Translations under genes and position numbers: made by a program | Notes under the pieces: model-generated | What the model was told of the DNA's origin: nothing | The model's input: only the letters and a program-made list of their open reading frames with translations | Databases searched by the model: none | Source of the DNA: Alcanivorax sediminis | GTDB taxonomy: Bacteria; Pseudomonadota; Gammaproteobacteria; Pseudomonadales; Alcanivoracaceae | Assembly: GCF_009601165.1 (NCBI RefSeq) | Contig: NZ_WIRE01000002.1 | Location: 1-64,000 of the forward strand | DNA length: 64,000 bases | Reading direction: 5' to 3' | In this document: in pieces, positions 54,686 through 61,851 of the stretch | Position numbering within the stretch: position 1 is the first letter of the stretch | Layout: each line of letters starts with the position of its first letter

Positions 54686-55867
54686 TTACACCAGCTCGAT
54701 GGCCACAGCAGTGGCTTCGCCGCCACCGATACACAGGCTGGCCACACCGCGCTTGCCGCCAGTGCGCTTCAGCGCGTGGATCAGGGTGAGGATGATGCGT
54801 GAACCGGTGGAGCCCACTGGGTGACCCAGGGCACAGGCGCCGCCGTGAATGTTCACCTTCTCGTGGGGAATTCCCAGATCAATCATCGGCATCATGGCAA
54901 CCATGGCGAAGGCTTCGTTGATCTCGAACAGATCCACGTCGTCCACGCTCCAGCCCACTTTCTTCAGTACCGCTTCAGTGGCACCGATGGGCGCCAGGGT
55001 GAACTCGCCCGGGTGCAGGCTGTTGGTGGCGTGCGCCAGGATGCGCGCCAAAGGCTGCAGGCCACGCTCGCTGGCTACGGATTCACGGGCCAGTACCAGG
55101 GCAGAGGCACCATCGGAGATGGAGCTGGCGTTGGCGGCTGTCACGGTACCATCTTTGGCAAAGGCGGGACGCAGGGTCGGGATCTTGTCGATGTTGGCGT
55201 TACCGGGCTGCTCGTCGGTATCAACCACCACCTCGCCCTTGCGGGTTTTCACGGTGACAGGAACGATTTCGTCCTTGAACCAGCCATTTTCGATGGCCGC
55301 CTGGGCGCGCTTCAGGGACTCGATGGCGTAATTGTCCATGTCTTCGCGAGTGATGCTGCGCTTGTCAGCCACTTCCTGGGCGAAGGAGCCCATCAGACGA
55401 CCGGTTTCGGCATCTTCCAGGCCGTCCAGGAACATGTGGTCATACACCTGACCGTGGCCCATGCGCATGCCGCCACGGGCCTTGTCCAATACGTAGGGCG
55501 CGTTGGTCATGGATTCCATGCCGCCGGACACCACGATGTCGTTGGTGCCAGCCTTGATGGAATCATAGGCAAACATGGTGGCTTTCATGCCTGAGCCACA
55601 CAGCTTGTTGATGGTGGTGGCGCCCACGTTGTCGGGCAGGCCAGCCTTGCGCATGGCCTGGCGGGCAGGGCCCTGCTTGAGGCCGGCGGGCAGTACACAG
55701 CCCATGATGACTTCCTGCACGTCTTCCGGCTTCAGGCCGGCACGGGCCACCGCTTCACGGATGGACGCTGCGCCCAGCTCAGGGGCGGTAGCGCCAGACA
55801 GTGAACCCTGAAAGCCGCCCATGGCGGTACGGGCGCCGTTTACAATGACGATGGCATCATCAGACAT
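54686..55867 (-). CDS. Acetyl-CoA C-acetyltransferase (thiolase)
   Basis: This 393-residue thiolase II catalyses reversible condensation of two acetyl-CoA to acetoacetyl-CoA. The acylated Cys is at residue 89 (NKLCGSGMK). The catalytic His is in GGACALGHPVGSTGSR and the second Cys in CIGGGEATAVAIE. SGGMESMTNAPY is the biosynthetic-type signature. GCAGGAG precedes the ATG. The gene is monocistronic and could serve beta-oxidation, ketone metabolism or polyhydroxyalkanoate supply; none of the partner genes is adjacent. Confidence 0.94.
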   Translation of the reverse strand: MSDDAIVIVNGARTAMGGFQGSLSGATAPELGAASIREAVARAGLKPEDVQEVIMGCVLPAGLKQGPARQAMRKAGLPDNVGATTINKLCGSGMKATMFAYDSIKAGTNDIVVSGGMESMTNAPYVLDKARGGMRMGHGQVYDHMFLDGLEDAETGRLMGSFAQEVADKRSITREDMDNYAIESLKRAQAAIENGWFKDEIVPVTVKTRKGEVVVDTDEQPGNANIDKIPTLRPAFAKDGTVTAANASSISDGASALVLARESVASERGLQPLARILAHATNSLHPGEFTLAPIGATEAVLKKVGWSVDDVDLFEINEAFAMVAMMPMIDLGIPHEKVNIHGGACALGHPVGSTGSRIILTLIHALKRTGGKRGVASLCIGGGEATAVAIELV

Positions 55868-56172
55868 GTTTTTCTCCTGCCGAAGTTAACTGACTTCATG
55901 ACAATCATGACAATCATGAAAACGTGAATCATAAAATTGGGGCGCATTGTACTTGAAACAAGGGTAGGGTGCCCCATGTCACTTGGACCTGCCGGTCACA
56001 CTCAGGCTTTTTCATAGCGTACTGCTATTGTGCTGAAAGCCTGAGGACAGTGGAGATTATTACCGGGAGCTTGTTATCATCGTGAACCGTCAAGCGTTGC
56101 CATGCGCTCTCGACGGAGAAATTCTTACCTGCTGCCCAAGCAGCAGGGCAAACAATGTCAGGGGAAATGACT
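55868..56172. other. Divergent thiolase-sodB intergenic region
   Basis: These 305 bases have no gene. Near the thiolase start there is a short direct repeat, ATGACAATC twice (55899-55917). The rest presumably carries the divergent promoters, but I could not settle on -35/-10 boxes or a Fur site. Confidence 0.5.
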
Positions 56173-56760
56173 ATGGCTTTCGAACTACCGCCGCTTCCGT
56201 ACGAAAAGAACGCTCTGGAACCGCATATTTCTGCGGAAACCCTGGAATTCCACCACGGCAAGCACCACAACGCCTACGTGACCAAGCTGAACGAACTGAC
56301 CGCAGGCACCGAGAACGAGAGCAAGTCTCTGGAAGAGATCATTGCCAGCGCTGAAGGCGGTCTGTTCAACCAGGCAGCTCAGGTATGGAACCACACCTTC
56401 TATTGGAACAGCCTGACCCCGAACGGTGCCGGTGCGCCTTCCGGTGACCTGGCGGCAGCCATCGATAGCGCCTTCGGTTCCTTCGAAGAGTTCAAGAACC
56501 AGTTTAACGCCAAGGCGACCGGCAACTTCGGTTCCGGCTGGACCTGGCTGGTGAAGAACAGCGACGGCTCCCTGGAAATCGTCAACACTGACGATGCGGA
56601 TACCCCGATTGCACACGGCAAGGGCCAGACCCCGCTGTTCACCGTAGATGTGTGGGAGCACGCCTACTACGTGGACTACCGCAATGCCCGTCCCAAGTAT
56701 CTGGAATCCATCTGGAACCTGATCAACTGGGATTTCGCTGCTGCCAACTTTGCAGCGTAA
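56173..56760 (+). CDS. sodB: Superoxide dismutase, iron type
   Basis: SodB converts superoxide to oxygen and hydrogen peroxide in the cytoplasm. The 195-residue product has the metal ligands His in HHGKHHNAYV (near 27), His in QVWNHTFYW (near 74), Asp and His in DVWEHAYYVDYRNAR (near 160-164). The iron-type signatures AQVWNHTFYW and FGSGWTWLV favour Fe over Mn. AGGGGA lies seven bases upstream of the ATG at 56173; ATGs at 56155 and 56167 are less well placed. A strong terminator follows. Confidence 0.96.
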   Translation: MAFELPPLPYEKNALEPHISAETLEFHHGKHHNAYVTKLNELTAGTENESKSLEEIIASAEGGLFNQAAQVWNHTFYWNSLTPNGAGAPSGDLAAAIDSAFGSFEEFKNQFNAKATGNFGSGWTWLVKNSDGSLEIVNTDDADTPIAHGKGQTPLFTVDVWEHAYYVDYRNARPKYLESIWNLINWDFAAANFAA

Positions 56761-56795
56761 GAGCGTCCTCCCTGCTTGAGGGAAGCCGTTCAGAC

Positions 56796-56826
56796 CACAA
56801 AAAAGGCCGCTTTGCGGCCTTTTTTG
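56796..56826 (+). terminator. Rho-independent terminator of sodB
   Basis: Stem AAAAAGGCCGC / GCGGCCTTTTT with a TTT loop and flanking A and T runs is long and symmetrical, so it could work in both directions. Confidence 0.93.
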
Positions 56827-56932
56827 TGGTGTTATGGCGGCATTCTGGTAACTCTGGTAGCGTGCCGTTCGGGATATAAATGCCCATCTGGTTGTCCACA
56901 GGACAGGCAGAACACAACAATAAAGGTGAGAT

Positions 56933-57481
56933 ATGCGGTTCCCGGCAATGATTCTGGTGCTGCTTGCGGGTGTTTTTCAGCCGGTTCTGGCTGAAGTCCC
57001 CAAGGCCCAGGAACAGGCAGACAGTCAGTCAGAAAAAACAGAAGAACAGAAGAACATGGATGTGCTGGCCCAGGCGGGCATCCGGCAGGCTCTGGAGGCC
57101 GTTGCCAAGTCCGGCGGTCTGTATCCGTTCGGCTTGTTCACCGTGGATGGCGAAGTAAAGGCCGTGGGCTATTCTGGGGATCGCGACAAGGCGCCGTCAG
57201 AAGAGGACTGGGCCAAGGCGCTGTTCATGAAATTACGCCAGATCGGTGAAGAGCAGCCCGACGTGGAGATGCTTTCCCTATATCGGTTGCACACAATCAC
57301 CAACGATGCCGGAGAAAAGGTGGTCGGTGTCTGGGCACAAGTGGATCATCGGGCTGTACGCCCCTGGGTGATTTTCCTCCCGTTCATCAAGAATGCCGAA
57401 GGCAAACATGAGGTCGGTGAGCCGATCTACTATGCCACCGAGCAACCACTGTTCGCGCCGGAGAAGGGCGAACAGGAGTAG
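56933..57481 (+). CDS. Exported protein of unknown function
   Basis: This 182-residue protein has a signal peptide (MRFPAMILVLLAGVFQPVLA), so it is periplasmic or secreted. The mature part starts with a charged Gln/Glu/Lys-rich stretch, then a compact alpha/beta domain (GGLYPFGLFTVDGEVKAVGY ... LSLYRLHTITN ... VVGVWAQVDHR). No cysteines are seen. No family is recognised. AAGGTGA precedes the ATG. A 67-base gap separates it from the next gene in the same direction, so they may be cotranscribed. Confidence 0.65.
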   Translation: MRFPAMILVLLAGVFQPVLAEVPKAQEQADSQSEKTEEQKNMDVLAQAGIRQALEAVAKSGGLYPFGLFTVDGEVKAVGYSGDRDKAPSEEDWAKALFMKLRQIGEEQPDVEMLSLYRLHTITNDAGEKVVGVWAQVDHRAVRPWVIFLPFIKNAEGKHEVGEPIYYATEQPLFAPEKGEQE

Positions 57482-57548
57482 GAAATCACGGTCTTGGCAT
57501 TGTGATTTCCGGTAGTATTGGCGTTTGCACACAGGTAAGGCTGCAGTA

Positions 57549-58424
57549 ATGACAAGAGATCGTGAAGTCAATCTGGGGGATCTGGACGAAGTGTCGGTGG
57601 ATGATCACCGCAAAACACCCCCCCGGGGCGCTCAGGCAGGAGCACGGAAACCGGCACCGGCCAAACCGGCAGGCAAGCCGCCGGGACAACCCTCCCGGCC
57701 AGTGGCCAAACCCGCTCCCAGCGGCGGTGGTAGCGGCGGCTGGATGGCCGCCTGTCTGGTCTTGGTTGTGCTGATGGCCGTCATGGGAGTGTGGTTTCAC
57801 AAACAGGTAGGCGGCTTGCAGGCCCAGCTGGATAATCGTCTGACCGAATCCAGCCAACAGCTGGGTAACCTGCAATCCCAGCTGTCTGCCACCGATGAGA
57901 CCCTGAATCAGTCATCCGGCAAGCTGCAGGATATTGTGGCCGGGCATGGCAAGGCGCTGAAGCAGAATGGCGAGGAACTCCGCAAGCTGTGGGACCTGAG
58001 CAACAAGCGCAACCGCGCCGACCTGGATGCCCAGATCAAAAAAGTCAAAGCGCTGACCGCATCTGTGACCGACGTCAAAAAAGCGCAGGCGGGTGTCGAT
58101 GGTAAGATTACTGACATCAACAAAGACGCTGCTGCGCTGAAAAAGCAGGTCGAAAGTGCGGTCACTGCGGTGAACAAGAGCAGTCAGCAATGGCAGACGC
58201 AGATCAGCCAGATGCAGACTCAGCTGGATGTGCTGGTGGAAAACCTGAACCAGGTAGAACGCCAGCAAAAGAATCTGGATGCGGCCATGGGCAAGATCAG
58301 CAAGGCCCAGGCGTCGCTCGCTTCCCTGGAAGGGCGGGTTGAAGACACGGAGGCCGCCGTCGCGGCATTTGATGCCTACCGCCTTCAGGTCAACAATCGC
58401 CTGGACCAGCTGGAACGCCGCTAG
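57549..58424 (+). CDS. Membrane-anchored coiled-coil protein of unknown function
   Basis: This 291-residue protein has an acidic start, a Lys/Pro/Ala-rich disordered stretch (about 25-60) and one transmembrane helix (about 66-84, MAACLVLVVLMAVMGVWF). A long periplasmic region of about 200 residues with heptad spacing follows and should form a coiled coil. It contains no cysteine in the coiled part and no enzyme motif. The chosen ATG at 57549 follows AAGG by eight bases. It has the same layout as the next gene, suggesting two related envelope components. Confidence 0.7.
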   Translation: MTRDREVNLGDLDEVSVDDHRKTPPRGAQAGARKPAPAKPAGKPPGQPSRPVAKPAPSGGGSGGWMAACLVLVVLMAVMGVWFHKQVGGLQAQLDNRLTESSQQLGNLQSQLSATDETLNQSSGKLQDIVAGHGKALKQNGEELRKLWDLSNKRNRADLDAQIKKVKALTASVTDVKKAQAGVDGKITDINKDAAALKKQVESAVTAVNKSSQQWQTQISQMQTQLDVLVENLNQVERQQKNLDAAMGKISKAQASLASLEGRVEDTEAAVAAFDAYRLQVNNRLDQLERR

Positions 58425-58442
58425 ACACGATACATCGGGGGC

Positions 58443-58461
58443 GGGGAGCCAACGGCTCCCC
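58443..58461. repeat. Perfect inverted repeat between the two coiled-coil genes
   Basis: GGGGAGCC-AAC-GGCTCCCC can form an 8-bp stem with a three-base loop. Without a T-run it is more likely an attenuator or mRNA processing hairpin than a full terminator. Confidence 0.6.
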
Positions 58462-58489
58462 TTAACAATAAGACAAAGAGCATTTTGTC

Positions 58490-59176
58490 ATGGCCAAGTT
58501 GCCAGAAAACAAAGAACGACGCTTGCAGGGGCTGAACCAGGACGTGTTGGCCGTCAGTGCGCCTGTGGAACCCGCCAGCAATGAGCCCGTGCCTCTGCGC
58601 ACCAACCGAAGACAACAGCCTGTCAGTGTCTCGGAAAGCAGTCGCTCAGGTACCGTATGGCTGGCACTGGGTATCGCCTGCGTGGCCCTGTTGCTGGCTG
58701 TCTGGCAGTGGGTCAGCAATATGCAGCTGGGCCGCGAGATGAGTGAACTCAAGGCGCAATACTATCAGTTGGCCTCCACTGTCGAGAAAGCCGCCGATGC
58801 GGAGCCCCGCACTGTACGGGAGCCCGCAGCCAGTGGTGGACCGGTGGATGCTTCAGCGCTGGCCAACCTGCGTGACGACCTGCGTGAGCTCAGCTCCCGG
58901 GTGCGTACCCTGAGTGTGGCGGTGGCCAAGGCTGGCCAGGATGACGGTGAAACCGTCAAGCTGGAAAAGCGAATTGCCGAAGTCGAATCCAGCCTCAAGG
59001 CTGTTTCAGGACGGGTAACAACGCTGGCCAGCCGCCCGGCCCCGACCGCGGCCCCCGCGCCCGCGCCGACCACGGTCAAGGCGGCAGCGGATCCTCGAGT
59101 AGATGCCCTGCAGACCAAGGTCACCAAAATCGACAAGGATCTGCAGGCCCTGTACCGGATTTTGCAGGGCGGCTGA
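58490..59176 (+). CDS. Second membrane-anchored coiled-coil protein of unknown function
   Basis: This 228-residue protein has a polar N-terminus (about 1-53), one transmembrane helix (about 54-74, TVWLALGIACVALLLAVWQW), a coiled-coil region (about 75-180), an Ala/Pro linker (APTAAPAPAPTT) and a short C-terminal helix (VDALQTKVTKIDKDLQALYR). No known family is recognised. Its order and topology mirror the preceding gene, 65 bases upstream. It lies just upstream of the tRNA-Leu gene. Confidence 0.7.
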   Translation: MAKLPENKERRLQGLNQDVLAVSAPVEPASNEPVPLRTNRRQQPVSVSESSRSGTVWLALGIACVALLLAVWQWVSNMQLGREMSELKAQYYQLASTVEKAADAEPRTVREPAASGGPVDASALANLRDDLRELSSRVRTLSVAVAKAGQDDGETVKLEKRIAEVESSLKAVSGRVTTLASRPAPTAAPAPAPTTVKAAADPRVDALQTKVTKIDKDLQALYRILQGG

Positions 59177-59177
59177 T

Positions 59178-59198
59178 ACCGCCGCGCAAAGCGGTGGT
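59178..59198. repeat. Hairpin ahead of tRNA-Leu
   Basis: ACCGCCGC / GCGGTGGT can pair with one G-T wobble around a GCAAA loop, two bases after the coiled-coil gene stop. It may end the preceding transcript, although no T-run follows. Confidence 0.45.
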
Positions 59199-59216
59199 AA
59201 TTGCGAAATTCCCTGC

Positions 59217-59222
59217 TAGAAT
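59217..59222 (+). promoter_or_regulatory. Probable -10 box of tRNA-Leu
   Basis: TAGAAT lies 11 bases upstream of the tRNA and is followed by a GC-rich discriminator (AACCGCCC), typical of stringently controlled stable RNA promoters. No good -35 box was found. Confidence 0.4.
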
Positions 59223-59233
59223 AACCGCCCATT

Positions 59234-59318
<85 letters not shown>

Positions 59319-59327
59319 TCACAAGAG

Positions 59328-59361
59328 AAAGGCCGTAGCAGCTCGCTGTTACGGCCTTTTT
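59328..59361 (+). terminator. Rho-independent terminator of tRNA-Leu
   Basis: AAAGGCCGTAGCAGC pairs with GCTGTTACGGCCTTT (one G-T pair) and is followed by further T residues, ten bases after the tRNA. Confidence 0.9.
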
Positions 59362-59379
59362 CGTTTCCGCTATGCGGGT

Positions 59380-59407
59380 GCAGCACGCTTCACGCAACAT
59401 GCAGTCG
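59380..59407. repeat. GCAACAY-type heptad tract
   Basis: GCAGCAC-GCTTCAC-GCAACAT-GCAGTCG keep exact 7-bp register. The tract is close in sequence to 36652-36680 and also lies just beyond a terminator. Confidence 0.65.
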
Positions 59408-59494
59408 GTTGGCATGTGTGAACGGGCCCTGTGTGGTGAGTCTGTTGTGCTAGTCTTCATTGTTCGGAAATTTCCCCCGCCATTGGAAAGTGAA

Positions 59495-59971
59495 ATGACT
59501 CGCATCGCCGTCTTCGCCGACGTTCAGAACATCTACTACACCACCCGCCAGGCATTCGGTCGTCAGTTCAACTATCGAGCCCTGTGGGAAACGCTCTCGC
59601 AGCAGGGGGATATCGTGGTGGCCCTGGCCTATGCCACCGAGCGTGGTGATGATGGCCAGACCCGGTTTCAGGATGCGCTCAGGCACCTGGGGTTTACTGT
59701 GAAGTTGAAGCCCTATATCCAGCGCAGCGATGGCTCCACCAAAGGCGACTGGGATGTGGGCATTGCGGTGGATGTGATGACCCATGCGCCGCAGGTAGAC
59801 ACGGTGGTACTGCTGTCCGGGGATGGGGATTTTGATGTGCTGCTGTCGGCGATCAAGGTGAGCCCGGGGGTGCGCACCGAGGTGTATGGGGTGGAGTCGT
59901 TAACCGCCCGATCCTTGATCGAGAGTGCCAATGACTATCATCCGATAGAGGCAGATCTGTTGCTGCCTTGA
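59495..59971 (+). CDS. NYN domain protein (LabA/PIN-like)
   Basis: This 158-residue cytoplasmic protein has the NYN (PIN-like nuclease) fold: FADVQNIYY with the first acidic residue and Asn, KGDWDVGIAVDVM with Asp residues, and LLSGDGDFDVLLSAIK with the SGDGDF acidic cluster. The acidic set is complete, so metal-dependent RNase activity is plausible. LabA/DUF88 relatives have diverse roles, so function is not assigned. The ATG at 59495 follows GGAAAG. Monocistronic. Confidence 0.85.
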   Translation: MTRIAVFADVQNIYYTTRQAFGRQFNYRALWETLSQQGDIVVALAYATERGDDGQTRFQDALRHLGFTVKLKPYIQRSDGSTKGDWDVGIAVDVMTHAPQVDTVVLLSGDGDFDVLLSAIKVSPGVRTEVYGVESLTARSLIESANDYHPIEADLLLP

Positions 59972-60115
59972 TGGCGAGTCGCTGTGGCTTGCCTTAGATG
60001 CTCACAGCGTTTTTCGTTCTGCCTTTCCTGTTTTTCCAGTTATCGCTTCGCTCTTTCATTGCCTTGCAGCCGGTCTTTCTCAAGCGTAGAACGGGAAATG
60101 TCACAGGAGGTTTTT

Positions 60116-60355
60116 ATGACGGATAGCAGGTCGCACAGTCATGGTCGTCACGATGATGAAGCCGATCAGAGCGCGGTGGGTGGCGGGCGGAAGATTGAGA
60201 AAGAGAAGTGGTCGCTACTGTGGCTCGTGTTGCTGGTTGCCGGAGCACTGGTGCTGGGAGTGCTCACCCATGCGGAAAGTCTCGAAGTCCGTAACGCCAT
60301 GCAAGACATCAAGATCATTATCGACGATGGGCTGAATGAGTCAGGGGAGTCCTAA
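60116..60355 (+). CDS. Small single-pass membrane protein of unknown function
   Basis: This 79-residue protein has a His/Asp-rich N-terminus (SRSHSHGRHDDEADQ), one hydrophobic helix (about 35-53, SLLWLVLLVAGALVLGVL) and a short amphipathic C-terminus. CAGGAGG at 60104-60110 supports the ATG at 60116 over the in-frame ATG seven codons upstream at 60095-60098. The His-rich start might bind metal, but this is only a suggestion. No family is recognised. Confidence 0.6.
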   Translation: MTDSRSHSHGRHDDEADQSAVGGGRKIEKEKWSLLWLVLLVAGALVLGVLTHAESLEVRNAMQDIKIIIDDGLNESGES

Positions 60356-60706
60356 GTCCACGCACTGAGATTTCATCCCGCTCGTCAGCCGACATTTTCA
60401 TTCCTTGCCAATCCGACCTCAGTAATGGCGACACTCATGTGTGCAGAGTGCATGCGTGGGTGTTGTTCTGCCTGTCTAGCGATCATCAAGCCATTTTCTG
60501 CTGGATACAAAATCATCGACTTTGAATCTGAAATTCCCACCAATGGGGGATGCAGGTGATTTTGTGGGCTCCCTATACTCCCAAAACGGCAGATGAACAG
60601 ATTTTGACAATGTTTGCCACGTGAATGATCGTTCTTTCACTTTCTGACATCGAGAGTACTGACGTCAAGGTGGGGACCTTGTCTGGGATTTAGGGAGCAC
60701 CAATTG
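60356..60706. other. Intergenic region upstream of the OmpA-like gene
   Basis: These 351 bases are more AT-rich than the surroundings, with no gene. A perfect TTGACA lies at 60604-60609 but no matching -10 follows at proper spacing; TATACT at 60574-60579 is a good -10 without a -35. A promoter for the OmpA-like and lipoprotein pair must lie here. Confidence 0.5.
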
Positions 60707-61777
60707 ATGATCTGTTCTTGGCCTGTAGCGCTTTTGGTCAGCGGATTGCTCGTTGTGGCAGGGTCCTCCACTTATGCCGGATCCTGGAAGGCATCACCAG
60801 ATCGCACCTTTTATGTGGGGTACCGAGCTGGGATTGCTATTTCGGATCTGGATGTTCCCTCTGAAACGTTGACGGGGGATCAGGGCGGCAGCTTTTCACA
60901 GGGGCTATTTGCCGGGTACCAATTTGAATCACGTTGGGGGGCTGAGCTGTTCTGGCTGGATGCGGGGAGTGCCGACGTCGTCTCCCGGGAAACCGGTGCA
61001 ACCCGGGGGCTCGCTGACCTTGAGGTATATGGTGTCGGAGCTACCTGGCGTCATGAATACGCTCCAGCACTTGATGCCTTTGTTCAGGCTGGGGTTGCCT
61101 CGCTGGATCGCCAATACCGTTATTATGCCGATGTCCAAGGTGACAGCGAAACCGACCCCTATCTTGTTTTGGGCCTGCGCTGGGCACCAGCGGATAGCTG
61201 GCAGTTGCGCGCTGGTTATACCTACTTCAATTCACAGCTGCAGGTCGCAACTGTTGGTCTCGTCAAACACTTCTATCCCGGCGGAAAACCTGAATCTGTG
61301 TTGACTGCACCGGAACCTGAAATGGCTGAGCAAGTTGTCATGCAGTGTGATGACTTCATTCTTCATTTTGACGGCGTGGAATTCGACACCGCCTCCGTAG
61401 CCCTCAGTGAGCAAAGCCGTAGCCGTCTTGATGCGCTGAGCGAAGAGTTGCGAGCGCTTCCCGATGATATCGAAATTGAAATTCGCGCCCATGCTGATGA
61501 AGTAGGGACGGAAAGTTATAACTATGCCCTGTCACAGGTAAGAGCCCGAGCGGTTCGCGATTATCTGGCCTCGACAGGCATTGCTCTCAGTCGTATTCAC
61601 GCAGTGGGTTATGGCGAATGGGTATTACCCGGCTCGGGTGAGGCTGATCGTACCCATGAGGGCGGCCGCCGGGCCGAGCTAACACTGCTTGGTATTGAGA
61701 AATATCTTGATGAAGGCGTGCATTGTCAGGAGCTGATCAAGGGCTATGACATGGGGAAGTCTTTCCCGGAATCGTGA
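60707..61777 (+). CDS. OmpA-family outer-membrane protein
   Basis: This 356-residue protein has a signal peptide (cleavage near TYA-GS, residue 24), an N-terminal beta-barrel (about 35-190, FYVGYRAGIAISDLD ... AGYTYFNSQLQVATVGLVKHF) and a C-terminal OmpA peptidoglycan-binding domain (about 210-330). The latter has IEIRAHADEVGTESYNYALS, ARAVRDYLASTG, RIHAVGYGE and EGGRRAELTL. Two Cys residues flank that domain. GGGAG at 60693-60697 supports the ATG at 60707. The next gene starts 74 bases downstream in the same direction and is probably cotranscribed. A role in anchoring or presenting its neighbour is possible but unproven. Confidence 0.85.
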   Translation: MICSWPVALLVSGLLVVAGSSTYAGSWKASPDRTFYVGYRAGIAISDLDVPSETLTGDQGGSFSQGLFAGYQFESRWGAELFWLDAGSADVVSRETGATRGLADLEVYGVGATWRHEYAPALDAFVQAGVASLDRQYRYYADVQGDSETDPYLVLGLRWAPADSWQLRAGYTYFNSQLQVATVGLVKHFYPGGKPESVLTAPEPEMAEQVVMQCDDFILHFDGVEFDTASVALSEQSRSRLDALSEELRALPDDIEIEIRAHADEVGTESYNYALSQVRARAVRDYLASTGIALSRIHAVGYGEWVLPGSGEADRTHEGGRRAELTLLGIEKYLDEGVHCQELIKGYDMGKSFPES

Positions 61778-61851
61778 CCCATCGATGAAATACATATTCT
61801 GCCTGGATTCATGAGGCATGCACGTTACCAATCACTTATGAGGAGAGCATC

